Positions 1-8,454 of a stretch of 64,000 bases of DNA are shown piece by piece (positions within the stretch are counted from its first letter, which is position 1; the number at the start of each line of letters is the position of its first letter). Where the stretch lies: contig NZ_JAFREP010000002.1 of assembly GCF_017377855.1 (NCBI RefSeq), positions 186,001 to 250,000 of the forward strand, written 5' to 3'. The position numbers were made by a program, and so were the translations under genes. The notes under the pieces were generated by a model that saw nothing but the letters and a program-made list of their open reading frames with translations, was not told the DNA's origin and ran no database searches. Source of the DNA: Acanthopleuribacter pedis (GTDB lineage: Bacteria > Acidobacteriota > Holophagae > Acanthopleuribacterales > Acanthopleuribacteraceae).

Positions 1-1
1 G

Positions 2-343
2 ATGAGCGGCCACGATTTTGACGTCGAGGAGGCCGGTAGCGGCCCGCAAGCTCTGCGTCTGTTGCGACACCATCCCGGTTACGACCTAATTTTATTGGAT
101 GTGATGATGCCGCAAATGTCGGGTTTTGAGGTGTGCCGCCGCATCCGTGCCGAATTTCCCGAGGAACGGGTGCCGGTGATATTCCTGACCGCGCGCACGC
201 AGGTCGAGGATGCGGTGGAAGGATACCACGCGGGTGGCAACGATTTCCTGACCAAGCCGGTGACCAAGGAAGCGCTGCTGTTGCGGGTTAAGACGCACCT
301 GCAGCTGCTCCGGACGCCGAACCCATCAGATGCCCAAGGGTAA
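2..343 (+). CDS. Response regulator receiver domain, 5' end cut by window edge
   Basis: This is the C-terminal part of a phospho-receiver domain. The visible phosphoacceptor Asp lies in LILLDVMMP, the switch Thr in FLTAR and the conserved Lys in TKP. The first beta strand and the acidic pair that coordinates Mg2+ are missing, so the gene must begin upstream of the window and the ATG at position 2 is probably internal. No output domain follows: the frame stops 16 residues after the last helix. It is therefore either a single-domain CheY-like regulator or the end of a hybrid kinase; the sequence cannot separate these. Its 3' end overlaps the convergent cyclase gene by 56 bases. Confidence 0.85.
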   Translation: MSGHDFDVEEAGSGPQALRLLRHHPGYDLILLDVMMPQMSGFEVCRRIRAEFPEERVPVIFLTARTQVEDAVEGYHAGGNDFLTKPVTKEALLLRVKTHLQLLRTPNPSDAQG

Positions 344-1184
344 ACAGGGTGGTGGGGCTGCGCAGGCCGCGCAACATCACCTCGCCAACGGTATGGAGTG
401 GCCAGTTTTCCTTTAGCTGATCGCGGAAGGCGTTGCTAAACAGCAGCGGAACGCCCTGGCTTTTGGTCTCGCTTTCGATGCGGGCCGCCATGTTCACCGT
501 GTTACCGATGATCGCCAGTTCGGCGCGTCGGTCGGTGCCGATGGTGCCGACCGCGGTTTCACCGTGGTGCAGACCGATGCCGACGCGGACGGGTAGTCCC
601 ACGGTTTCACGAAAGGCGGGCAGCTCTTCGAGGATTTCAGCACCGCAGCGCAAGGCGCGATCGGCGGCGGTTTCGGGCCGGCGAAAACCGAACACCAACA
701 TCACACCGTCGCCCATAAAACATTTGACGAGGCCGCCGTGGCGATGCACGATGCGCAGGCTGTAATCGTAATAATGCTTCAAAAAGGTGATGACCGCGTC
801 AGGGGAAAGGCCCTCGGAGAAGGTGCTGAAGCCGCGAACATCAATAAAGGCAATCACGAGTTGCCGTTTGTGGATGGTTTCGACCTCGGTCGGCGCGCGC
901 AGAATTTCATCTTTGATGGCCTCGCCGACATGGCGGGCCAAGTGGTGGTCGAGCTCGTTGGATACCGAGTAGTATTTGTTTTGACGGCGGTCGCTGATGC
1001 GGGTCAACCGTTCGGTCTGGCGCAGGAGTTTGCGGTAGCTTTTGGTGAGGGTTTGCAGTTGGTCCTGTAGCTCGGTGGCGCTGAGTTCGCCCTTGAGGGC
1101 GGTTTGTGCTTGTTCCAGCGTGGCGCGTTCCTTAGCGAAAAGGTCGCTGCCGCTGTCGGGTTTGGACGGCTCGTGGTTGCTCAT
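288..1184 (-). CDS. Class III adenylate/guanylate cyclase with N-terminal coiled coil
   Basis: The protein makes a cyclic nucleotide from NTP in the cytoplasm. A charged, heptad-like region (about residues 10-85) precedes a class III catalytic domain (about 105-285). The two metal-binding Asp are D115 (FIDVRGF) and D159 (MGDGVM), with a Lys five residues before the second in the usual purine-contact place. The Asn and Arg of the NTVNMAAR segment are also present. The position that is normally Asp or Thr for base recognition is Ala224, so the preferred nucleotide is uncertain. No membrane segment is visible. The start is unclear: ATG at 1184 is used here, but an in-frame GTG at 1193 is possible and neither has a well spaced ribosome site. 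The neighbouring receiver domain suggests a two-component signalling context. Confidence 0.85.
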   Translation of the reverse strand: MSNHEPSKPDSGSDLFAKERATLEQAQTALKGELSATELQDQLQTLTKSYRKLLRQTERLTRISDRRQNKYYSVSNELDHHLARHVGEAIKDEILRAPTEVETIHKRQLVIAFIDVRGFSTFSEGLSPDAVITFLKHYYDYSLRIVHRHGGLVKCFMGDGVMLVFGFRRPETAADRALRCGAEILEELPAFRETVGLPVRVGIGLHHGETAVGTIGTDRRAELAIIGNTVNMAARIESETKSQGVPLLFSNAFRDQLKENWPLHTVGEVMLRGLRSPTTLFTLGHLMGSASGAAAGAS

Positions 1185-1270
1185 GCTCCCCACTTGCGGT
1201 TCAACATCAGTGAATCCGTGGTGTTTTTCGCATTATAACGGTTCCCCGACAATCTCACCAGACACCAGGC

Positions 1271-1307
1271 GTTAACAAAAAACGCCCCGGTGGCAGACAC
1301 CGGGGCG
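1271..1307 (-). terminator. Intrinsic terminator downstream of the Hint-domain gene
   Basis: A perfect 10-bp stem (1283-1292 with 1298-1307, CGCCCCGGTG/CACCGGGGCG) with a 5-base loop. On the minus strand it is followed by a run of six T. It sits 140 bases past the stop codon of the Hint-domain gene and probably ends that transcript. Confidence 0.8.
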
Positions 1308-1312
1308 GAAGG

Positions 1313-1430
1313 GACCCCGCTCCGACGAGGAGAACCTCGTTGGGGCGGGGGAAGACCCCGCTGAGACGAGGAGGACCTCGTTGGGGCGGGGGAAGACCCC
1401 GCTGAGACGAGGAGGACCTCGTCGGGGGGA
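1313..1430. repeat. 41-bp tandem repeat, about 2.9 copies, each able to form a hairpin
   Basis: Units begin at 1313, 1354 and 1395; the third is truncated. Each holds nested inverted repeats, CCCCGC/GCGGGG outside and CGAGG/CCTCG inside, so each RNA copy could fold into one stem-loop. Units 1 and 2 differ at only a few positions. The array lies in the 3' untranslated part of the Hint-domain gene, between its stop codon and the terminator. Confidence 0.85.
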
Positions 1431-1448
1431 TGGTCAAAAAACGGACGG

Positions 1449-3212
1449 CTAGCGTTGGCTGTTGCGGTAGTCGTCGTGCCAGGCGGCGGGAATGCGCTCA
1501 AGGATGTTGCCGGAACGTTGGCGATCCAGCTTCTCGTAATGCGCTTGCATGGTGCCGTCACCGACCATAAAGCCGTTGGCGTAAACCGTGTTGTCAGAAG
1601 CCAGGTTTTTGCCGGGACGCTGGGCCAGTTTGAGGTTGTAGACGTTGCCGTCGTAGGCCACGCGGGTCACGCTGGTCAACTTTTCGACACCGTCGATGGT
1701 GGGTACCGCATCGCCGACTTGCAGGTCACGGGCCAGGGTGACGCCGTTTTTAACCGTTACCACGGGGTGCAGGTCCGTCATCATCAAGGCACGGCCGCTT
1801 TCGCTTTCGATGCGAACCATGGGTTTGTCCTCAAAACCAACCGCGGTATCGACAACCGGCGCGGCTTGTTTTTTGCGGTACTCGTTGAACACCAAGTCAC
1901 CGGCGGTGATATCTTCAACCGCAACCTCGGAACCGTCATTCAGTTGGATCAGGGTACCGGCGGCCAAGCAGCTGTTGGTGATTTTCATGGGGGCGAGTTG
2001 GGCGAAGTTCCAGGTGATGAACTTCAGGTTGCGGGTGGTCATAAAAATGGGCAGATATTCGGGCGAACCGAAACGGGTTACGGGAACACGCAGGTTTACG
2101 TGGAACTCAACGCGATCCTGAACCTGACGGCAGCCACGGGCGAAGTCGACGGCGTTGGCGCCGGTGTAATCCCAGGAGATGGTGCGGCGGTCGGCGCTGA
2201 TGCTTACCTTGTTCCAGAAGTCGGTCATTGAGAAGTTGTACTGGGGCTCGCAGGCGCCGCCGTGTTGGGTCAACTGCAATTTGACGAAATCCTGGGGGTC
2301 GGCGGTTTTTGATTTGGCGTCGACACCGGTTGGGTCGATCAGGTAGCCGGGCGGGGTGCGGTAGGAACCTTTTAAAGGAACTTTTAGCGCGTTGGGGCTG
2401 CCGGTCAGATTGACGTCGCAATCGTTGGTCCAAGTGCGGTTCATGCAAATGCTGATTTGACCGTCGTTGGTGTGGTCGACCGGTTCGTCAACGTTTAAGC
2501 CGAATAAGCCGCCGAAGTTCAACAAGGGTCGGCTCAGGAAGGTGACGTTCAGGTATTCGTTTTCTTCGATGGAACCGTTGCCGTTGAGGTCACGGGCTGA
2601 GATAGACCATGAGTTGATGGAACGCACCGTGTCCGCTTTGGCGGCGCTTTCGGCGGTGGGCTGGAAGGTACCCGCGGCGACCACATCGGTACCGCCGCCA
2701 AACTCTTCAACCATGGCGGGCACGTCGGTTTCGTTGGGGTCGGAAGAGGTGTAGGCCACGTCCAGGTAGGTGTAGGTGGTGCCGGTTGGGTAGGAGGCTG
2801 AGGCGTTAAAGGCGGTTTCGTTGTCGTGGGTGAAGGCCGCTTCGACGAGGTGCATGGGTTGGGGCGCATCTTCCTCGGACTTGGTGACATAGGCCGTTTT
2901 ATAACCGAAAATTTCGCCGGCTTTGAGGGCGCGGACGCGCTCCGCTTTCAAGAAACGGAACAATTGGGGGGCGTTGGCCGGGGTTTTCCCGCGCAGCTTG
3001 AGGTGGCTGACCAGGGTGTTGTACTGCCACTGCTCGCCGAGGTTGAGTTCGATGAGGCGGCCGTCGGCGGCGTCGGTTTTCAAGGTTTGCAGACCTTTGG
3101 TGTAGCTGACCTGCTCTTTGGCGTTAAGAACATTGGGTTCGGCGGCGTTCAGTGAAGCTACGGCGAGAAGGCACACAAGCAAGGCGTGCCAAAGGGAAAA
3201 TCGTGCGAACAT
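1449..3212 (-). CDS. Secreted protein with C-terminal Hint (hedgehog/intein-type) domain
   Basis: This 587-residue protein starts with a clear Sec signal peptide (hydrophobic core about residues 5-20, cleavage probably near SLNA/AE). A long extracytoplasmic region of unknown fold follows. The last 170 residues form a Hint domain: nucleophile Cys415 in SCLAAGTLI, and the block-B Thr and His in TDLHPVV (His482). The usual HN pair at the end of such domains is not obvious; the equivalent region reads VYANGFMVGD, so splicing or cleavage may be incomplete or of a different type. The region before the Hint domain is rich in Asn, Asp and Thr and resembles no enzyme I recognise. The start is supported by AAGGAG a few bases before the ATG. 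It is a single-gene unit ending at the terminator around 1283-1307. Confidence 0.8.
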   Translation of the reverse strand: MFARFSLWHALLVCLLAVASLNAAEPNVLNAKEQVSYTKGLQTLKTDAADGRLIELNLGEQWQYNTLVSHLKLRGKTPANAPQLFRFLKAERVRALKAGEIFGYKTAYVTKSEEDAPQPMHLVEAAFTHDNETAFNASASYPTGTTYTYLDVAYTSSDPNETDVPAMVEEFGGGTDVVAAGTFQPTAESAAKADTVRSINSWSISARDLNGNGSIEENEYLNVTFLSRPLLNFGGLFGLNVDEPVDHTNDGQISICMNRTWTNDCDVNLTGSPNALKVPLKGSYRTPPGYLIDPTGVDAKSKTADPQDFVKLQLTQHGGACEPQYNFSMTDFWNKVSISADRRTISWDYTGANAVDFARGCRQVQDRVEFHVNLRVPVTRFGSPEYLPIFMTTRNLKFITWNFAQLAPMKITNSCLAAGTLIQLNDGSEVAVEDITAGDLVFNEYRKKQAAPVVDTAVGFEDKPMVRIESESGRALMMTDLHPVVTVKNGVTLARDLQVGDAVPTIDGVEKLTSVTRVAYDGNVYNLKLAQRPGKNLASDNTVYANGFMVGDGTMQAHYEKLDRQRSGNILERIPAAWHDDYRNSQR

Positions 3213-3457
3213 GGGTTCTCCTTAAACGTGGTAATGGTCCAACCGAAAGAAGTTCGCGGCGTGTTGTCCGCGCGCCGCCGTCCTTGCCGTCAAACGCAAA
3301 CCAAGGTTGCCTCTGGCCGGTTCTGTTTCCCCACGCCGGGCCTGCCCGGTCGGGAGAGTGACCGGTTCCAGGGATGCGACTTTAAGGAAGGCGCAACCGT
3401 GAAGGGGGAGGCGTAGGGAGACAGCCCATAGTATGGCTATGACGGAAGAAGCGGACA

Positions 3458-3485
3458 TCCGGCACAGGCCGGAGACCCGTTTTTA
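3458..3485 (+). terminator. Possible terminator or RNA hairpin
   Basis: Stem TCCGGC (3458-3463) with GCCGGA (3468-3473), loop of four, then GACCCGTTTTT. It is the last of several hairpins in 3346-3485. No plus-strand gene lies directly upstream, so its purpose is unknown. Confidence 0.35.
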
Positions 3486-4594
3486 GGGGGTGAAAACGGC
3501 GCACAAAGTGAGCGGCACAACAGTTATCCCAAAAAGCCAACAATCAATGGAAAACACCCAAAACATGATGTATGATCTCGATGTTGGATCCCAATCCATC
3601 AAGAGGCGGCAAGCACCATTTAAAGTGATAACCTCTGCCAAGGTTATCCATGGTTTGCTTGCTGCTTCACAACCACATGGTTGAACGTGATACACGCTAG
3701 CTGACAGTCATGAAATCGGCGCTTCGCCGGCCGCCCGGAACTGCAAAAGCCCGCCTAAAATGCGGGTGTCGAGCAGGGGGGGGGAGGTGATGTGGGAAGC
3801 GGCGGTTACAAGAACCGGTCAGTGATGATTCCTATGGCTCACAGATGCGTGGCTTCCATCGTCGTCGTGAGAATAAAGGCACTATTTTGAGACCCTTGTC
3901 GGCAGCGGTGCATTCAGAGAATGGACGCGCTAGACCCAACCCTCAAAACAAAAATATATTCAGGCTCTCGCGGATGGTGGCACATCGCATAAAGGACAGG
4001 TCAAAACTGTTCGCAAGAAAAAGGGCGAGAGAAAACGAAGTCACCTTAACTTTGTGGGAACGGAACGAACCCGTCAGGGACTTCTTTCGGATGAGGCAAA
4101 TTTACCTCAATAAGCCGAAAATGAAAACAGTTTTTTACGAAAAATCACAAGACTTAGCTTGCTAATGATTTAGCGCTTGACTGATCGAAAAATGAATAAC
4201 TTCTCAAAAAATTACATCACATTTACCCCGGAGAAAAGGGTTTGTTAATATCAAAAAAAGTTATAATTCTTTTGATATGTTTAAATTTACTATTTTTTTG
4301 AAAAATTTGTGATCGTTTCTGTGAGCGAAGGTTTGTTGCTTTGATGATGGTTGAAATAGGTGAGAGTTTTGAATTCTTCGTGTCGCTTCGAGGATAAGCG
4401 TCATGCCGCGGCCTGTCCGTTCAACCGTTGGCGAAGGCACGGCGCTTCCACTTTGACGAAACCCCGAGATGTCACGCGGAACTCTCGCCGGGCCGTTATC
4501 GCCGCGGGACGGTCGCCGAAAGGCTGTCGCCGCGATACAGGCGTCGCGTATGGATGGGAATTGTGCTGGGACGAAAGCGTCCGTATAGAAAGTA

Positions 4595-4632
4595 AAAAGG
4601 CGACGTTGATTTCCCCTTCAACCTCGCCTTTT
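4595..4632. terminator. Bidirectional terminator-like stem
   Basis: A 15-bp stem with one mismatch (4595-4609 against 4618-4632) around an 8-base loop. It starts with AAAA and ends with TTTT, so it could act in either direction. No gene is obvious on either side. Confidence 0.5.
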
Positions 4633-4885
4633 CCAGGTATGTCACTTCTCGAGTCCACTTTCGAGAATGGACACAGGCACACTATACCTCATTTTTTTTT
4701 AAATTCTAGGGGGAATTTATCGTCCTGAGGAGGATTGTCCCTAAACCCTTCTTTTTCTTAGGGTACTTTTTCGGGGGCTTGTCCAGGTGGTGTCGAACCG
4801 CACGCTTCAGGTCTGGTAGGTTACGGCTGTTTTGCGGGCAAAAGCCTCGACAGGGTTGGCGCGACGATGAAACCATGGTAAAAAG

Positions 4886-4928
4886 ATCGTGCACGATATA
4901 ATCGCGCAAGATTAAACGGCGTACGCCG
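4886..4928 (+). promoter_or_regulatory. Candidate promoter and operators of the gpx-ohrR operon
   Basis: A perfect -10 box, TATAAT, lies at 4897-4902. The 12-bp perfect palindrome ATCGTGCACGAT (4886-4897) touches it, and a second 12-bp perfect palindrome, CGGCGTACGCCG, lies at 4917-4928. No good -35 box is seen. A repressor bound at the first site would block RNA polymerase, which suits self-control by the OhrR-type protein encoded second in the operon. That link is inferred. Confidence 0.5.
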
Positions 4929-4952
4929 ATCAAAACGACGAGGAGCCTTTTC

Positions 4953-5441
4953 ATGAGTGATTTCTACCATCTTTCGGCCAACAGCCTGCGCGGCGAAGCC
5001 CTTTCTTTCGATCAATATAAAGGTAAGGTGGTTTTGGTTGTTAACGTGGCCAGTAAGTGTGGTCTGACCCCGCAATACGAAGGCCTGGAGAAGCTCTACC
5101 AGGACTTTAAGGACCAGGGTTTGGTGATTTTGGGTTTTCCCTGTAACCAATTTGGCGGTCAAGAACCCGGCGGCGTGGCCGAAATCGAACAAACCTGCCG
5201 CATTAACTACGGTGTGACCTTCCAGATGTTCGAGAAGATTGAAGTCAACGGGAACGGGACCCATCCCGTTTACAAATATCTGAAAAAAGAACTGCCCGGG
5301 ATGTTGGGCAACGGCATCAAGTGGAACTTCACCAAGTTTTTGGTGGGGGCCGACGGCAAACCCATCAAACGTTTTGCCCCGACCACCGCGCCCAAGGATT
5401 TGGTTCGGGACATTAAAAAAGCGCTGGAGCAAGCGGCGTGA
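4953..5441 (+). CDS. Glutathione peroxidase-family thiol peroxidase
   Basis: The enzyme reduces hydrogen peroxide and organic hydroperoxides in the cytoplasm, probably with thioredoxin or glutathione as electron donor. At 162 residues it has the normal length of a monomeric bacterial Gpx. The peroxidatic Cys36 lies in ASKCGLTP, Gln70 in FPCNQFGGQEP, and Trp124-Asn125 in WNFTKF; these make up the catalytic set. Cys82 sits where the resolving Cys of thioredoxin-dependent homologues is found. AGGAG at 4941-4945 supports the ATG. The stop codon overlaps the start of the downstream regulator gene (GTGA), so the two are translated together. Confidence 0.93.
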   Translation: MSDFYHLSANSLRGEALSFDQYKGKVVLVVNVASKCGLTPQYEGLEKLYQDFKDQGLVILGFPCNQFGGQEPGGVAEIEQTCRINYGVTFQMFEKIEVNGNGTHPVYKYLKKELPGMLGNGIKWNFTKFLVGADGKPIKRFAPTTAPKDLVRDIKKALEQAA

Positions 5442-5914
5442 GTCGGCCTGAGTCGCCCGAGCTGTTGAGACTCGACCGCCAGCTTTGTTTTCCCCTCTAC
5501 GCGGCCGCGCGGCTCACCCAACGCCTTTACAAGCCCTACCTCGAACCCCTGGGTCTGACCTACCCACAGTACATCGTGCTGATGATTCTGTGGGAGGAAG
5601 GGCCCTGTAGCGTGCGACGCATCAATGAACGCGCTTTGCTGCAAACCAATACCACCACGCCGCTGCTCAAACGCATGGCGCAAATGGGTCTGGTTGAACG
5701 CAAACGCGCCCAGCACGATGAGCGGGTGGTGATGATTCATCTCACCGAGGCGGGCTGGGCGCTGCGTTCGCAATGTGCCTGTATTCCCGGTCGGCTTCTT
5801 GACACGGTGGATGTGCCGGGGGAGGATCTGGTCGCGCTGAAGCAGCAATTGGACCATTTGGTGGTGCGTTTGGAAAAAGCGGTTGCCGCGGGAGGGCGAC
5901 CGGAACATCGCTGA
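5438..5914 (+). CDS. ohrR: OhrR-type MarR-family organic hydroperoxide sensor/repressor
   Basis: A 158-residue winged-helix regulator. The N-terminal pattern DRQLCFPLYAAAR carries the reactive Cys17 in the position of the OhrR peroxide-sensing Cys, with Tyr21 and Tyr31 near the conserved Tyr places. YPQYIVLMILWEE and the following helices match the MarR DNA-binding core. Cys113 and Cys115 near the C-terminal helix could form a disulphide with Cys17, as in two-Cys OhrR proteins. The start is a GTG overlapping the TGA of the peroxidase gene. It probably represses its own operon through the palindromes at 4886-4928. A target other than ohr is less common but fits the peroxide theme. Confidence 0.88.
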   Translation: MSRPESPELLRLDRQLCFPLYAAARLTQRLYKPYLEPLGLTYPQYIVLMILWEEGPCSVRRINERALLQTNTTTPLLKRMAQMGLVERKRAQHDERVVMIHLTEAGWALRSQCACIPGRLLDTVDVPGEDLVALKQQLDHLVVRLEKAVAAGGRPEHR

Positions 5915-5967
5915 ACCGGATAGCCGAGATGGTTCGCCCGCACGGTTGACCAAGAAGGGTTGCGAGG

Positions 5968-6074
5968 GGTTGAACCTGGAGCGAGGGCAGCGAAGATTCT
6001 TTTGGGTTTATCTTTGCTTGGTGGACCTGGATCGAAGCAAAGCGCCGCGAGTTATCGCACCTCATAGGTTAAAC
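5968..6074. repeat. Degenerate copy of a palindromic intergenic repeat
   Basis: The right end (about 6051-6074, ending in TAGGTTAAACT) matches the right arm of the 11894-12069 repeat at about 20 of 24 positions. The left end begins with the related GGTTGAACCT and holds GAGCGAGGG, also seen in the other copy. It fills part of the gap between ohrR and the ABC gene. Relatedness was judged by eye. Confidence 0.45.
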
Positions 6075-6315
6075 TGCTGGAAATAGTGTTGATTGGTCCT
6101 CTTGCATGAATTCTGTGAAACTGCCAGGCAACCCTTGCTGTTTTTCGTGAATTCGATTAATGTGGATTTGTTTTCCTTTTTCCATTCTTGTCGTTTCCTC
6201 GTCCTTCGAATGTTCGCGCCCGCCGACTCCTGAGCGTTCATCGCCGCGCTTTTTCGCGGTGTCCACTTTTCGGTTTGTTGGATGCCCTCGTGCGGTCGCA
6301 AAGGTTGGCGAATCT

Positions 6316-8454
6316 ATGGCTGCTTTCCGCTCCCATTCCAACGGGCTTATCCTGCGCTCCGCGTTACCTGGCCGGGCGCGCTGGGACATGCCCGCGTTGT
6401 TCCGCAAACCCCTATTGGCCGAAGCATTACAGGATGCCTTGGTCGGGCTGCCCGGTTTTCTTCGGGTGCGTGTGGCCTCGGTTACGGGTCGGGTCCTGGT
6501 TTATTACGATCAGACACAACTGACCCTTACGCAAGCCGGCACCGTGATTGCCGATACCTTTGCGGGTCTGGGTAAAAACATCGTCAAAACCCTTTTGGAT
6601 AGGGACACGTCCGCGCCGGGGGATGGAACGGTGGGTCCAACCACCCGGATTCACCAACTTCTGGGCCGAACCTTTGATGCCGATCTCGTCGAATTGATCG
6701 CGGCCGCCGAGCGCGAGGCCGAGACCACCTTTTACAAACCCCTCGCCAACAGCACCGGGCACACCGCGTTGCGGGTCTTTAATCCGCTGGCCATCGGTTT
6801 GATGATGTCGGTGGCCCTCTCTGGTGGGTTTCCACCGCTTGCCGCCCTCGGCTTGACTTCCAAATACGCGCAAATGGCGGTTTTCGGCGGTACCTTCCTG
6901 CTGGGGAAAACCCTGGAGTCGGTTCTCGAGGACCGAAAAAGTTCCAGTTGGAACGATTATGCCGTGATGGTGGAGCAGGCCTTGCGGCTCAAAACCTTTC
7001 GCCACCTGCATTCACTCGACATGGGTACGCTTTCCGAACACAGTTCCGACCAATTAATGAACTTCTTTCACGGCGACATCGCCAAAATCCGCGGGTTTTT
7101 GCAATACACGCCCCCGACCATGTGGGACAAAGCACTGAACATTATCGCGGGGGGAACCATCATGATGGTGGTTTCGCCAATTGCCTTGTTGCTGGCCTTG
7201 ATTCCGTTGCCCTTGCTCGTGCAGTTGAGCAAAAAGCACCAGGCTGAGGCGGGCGAGAACTTTGAAAAAGTCGCGGCCGAAATCGAGGACCTGAACCGGG
7301 TGCTCAGCGCCAATATGGGTGGCATGGCCACCGTGAAATCCTTCGCGGCCGAGGCACGGGAAATTGCTTCCCTGCAGGCGTTGGCGCAACAACTTAGGGA
7401 AAGCGAAAGCGTTGCCGCCCACGAGAATTCACGGTTTAACGCACTCAGCACCTACACGCTCACCATGGGGATTTGCATGCCCTTGGTTTACAGTTGCTTC
7501 GCCCTGATGAGCGGCAGCATGTCGATGGTCGGGTTTCTGATTCAAACCAGCATGATTCCCGTGGTGTTAACCTCGGCGACGGGTTTAGAACAAGCCAACT
7601 ACCAATATCAAGACGCCAAATACGCCGCCAAGCGCTTACATGCGCTGCTGGCGTTGCAGGCCAAAATTCACGACGGTCATCGTGCCTTGGAAGCACGTGG
7701 TATCGGGGGCGAACTGGTTTTTGAGAACGTTACCTTTGGGTACGACGACACACCGGTGCTGCGTGACATCAGCCTCACCATTCCCGCCAACCAAACCTAC
7801 GCGGTGGTGGGTACCACGGGTTCGGGCAAAAGCACGCTGATCAAACTGCTCCAGCGTTTTTACGATGTAGACGGTGGGCGCATTACCCTCGACGGCGTCG
7901 ATTTGCGCGAGCTTCACCTCAAAAACCTGCGCGAGGCGGTGGGTTTGGTCAGCCAGGATACGTACTTATTTAATGCCACCATATATGAGAATGTTTTGTA
8001 CGGCCGCCCCGACGCCACGCGCGAGGAAGTGCTGGCCGCATGTGAGGCTGCCGAGATGGCGAGTTTCGTCGCGGAAGAACCCTTGGGTTACGACACGGTT
8101 ATCGGTGAACGGGGGCAGCGTTTGTCGGGTGGCCAACGACAACGGATCTCCATCGCGCGCACCATTCTCAAGAACCCACCTATTTTCATTTTGGATGAGG
8201 CAACCTCGGCGGTGGACAACAAGACCGAGGCGGCGATCCAGCGCTCGGTGAACCGAATTGCCGCCAACCGCACCACCATCATCATCGCGCACCGACTCTC
8301 GAGCGTGATTCATGCCGACCAGATCAATGTCCTGGAGGAGGGGCGTTTCGTCGAATCGGGCAGCCATGATGCCTTGCTGGCGCGCGACGGTGTTTACGCG
8401 CATTTGTGGCGTCTGCAAACCGAGGCGCGTCAACTGGAAAGCGAGGTTGGTTAA
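6316..8454 (+). CDS. ABC exporter (membrane-ATPase fusion) with N-terminal HMA-like domain
   Basis: A 712-residue half-transporter. Residues 1-85 resemble the HMA-like domain found ahead of some transporters (SALPGRARW, then GRVLVYYD); the metal-binding CxxC is absent. The membrane domain follows (about 150-450) with several hydrophobic segments. The ATPase domain is complete: Walker A GTTGSGKST (499-507), Q-loop LVSQDTYLF, signature LSGGQRQ (603-609), Walker B ending Asp627-Glu628 and switch His659. It should export a substrate, unknown here, as a homodimer in the inner membrane. The frame is open further upstream, but the added 52 residues look non-coding, so ATG 6316 is preferred; its ribosome site is weak. 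It stands alone and is not clearly linked to the biosynthetic cluster. Confidence 0.85.
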   Translation: MAAFRSHSNGLILRSALPGRARWDMPALFRKPLLAEALQDALVGLPGFLRVRVASVTGRVLVYYDQTQLTLTQAGTVIADTFAGLGKNIVKTLLDRDTSAPGDGTVGPTTRIHQLLGRTFDADLVELIAAAEREAETTFYKPLANSTGHTALRVFNPLAIGLMMSVALSGGFPPLAALGLTSKYAQMAVFGGTFLLGKTLESVLEDRKSSSWNDYAVMVEQALRLKTFRHLHSLDMGTLSEHSSDQLMNFFHGDIAKIRGFLQYTPPTMWDKALNIIAGGTIMMVVSPIALLLALIPLPLLVQLSKKHQAEAGENFEKVAAEIEDLNRVLSANMGGMATVKSFAAEAREIASLQALAQQLRESESVAAHENSRFNALSTYTLTMGICMPLVYSCFALMSGSMSMVGFLIQTSMIPVVLTSATGLEQANYQYQDAKYAAKRLHALLALQAKIHDGHRALEARGIGGELVFENVTFGYDDTPVLRDISLTIPANQTYAVVGTTGSGKSTLIKLLQRFYDVDGGRITLDGVDLRELHLKNLREAVGLVSQDTYLFNATIYENVLYGRPDATREEVLAACEAAEMASFVAEEPLGYDTVIGERGQRLSGGQRQRISIARTILKNPPIFILDEATSAVDNKTEAAIQRSVNRIAANRTTIIIAHRLSSVIHADQINVLEEGRFVESGSHDALLARDGVYAHLWRLQTEARQLESEVG

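Larger units (their letters stand above)
3213..4885. other. Gene-poor intergenic region, about 1.7 kb
   Basis: No convincing gene is seen here. Short open frames exist (for example 3845-4165, Arg/Lys-rich) but lack a ribosome site and any recognisable motif. Base composition is uneven: about 4140-4340 is strongly AT-rich, the rest GC-rich. Several inverted repeats are present: CCGGTC/GACCGG around 3347-3366, TCCGGC/GCCGGA at 3458-3473, CCCGC/GCGGG near 3750-3766 and a long stem at 4595-4632. The region may hold regulatory RNA or remnants of an inserted element, but nothing matches a family I know. Confidence 0.5.

Noticed and set aside
1313..1430. CRISPR array
   Set aside because: The 41-bp units are contiguous with no unique spacers.
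3213..3490. Cyclic-di-GMP, cobalamin or glycine riboswitch ahead of the Hint-domain gene
   Set aside because: The core consensus of each was compared by eye on both strands and did not match.
3490..3684. Short open frame of 64 codons in the gene-poor stretch
   Set aside because: No ribosome site and no recognisable motif.
3845..4165. Open frame of 106 codons, Arg/Lys-rich
   Set aside because: No ribosome site, no motif, and it crosses into the AT-rich stretch; more likely chance.
4360..4728. Open frame of 122 codons crossing the 4595-4632 stem
   Set aside because: It runs through a terminator-like hairpin and has no coding character.
6160..6315. Longer N-terminus for the ABC exporter
   Set aside because: The extra 52 residues look like translated intergenic DNA; the HMA-like part begins after ATG 6316.
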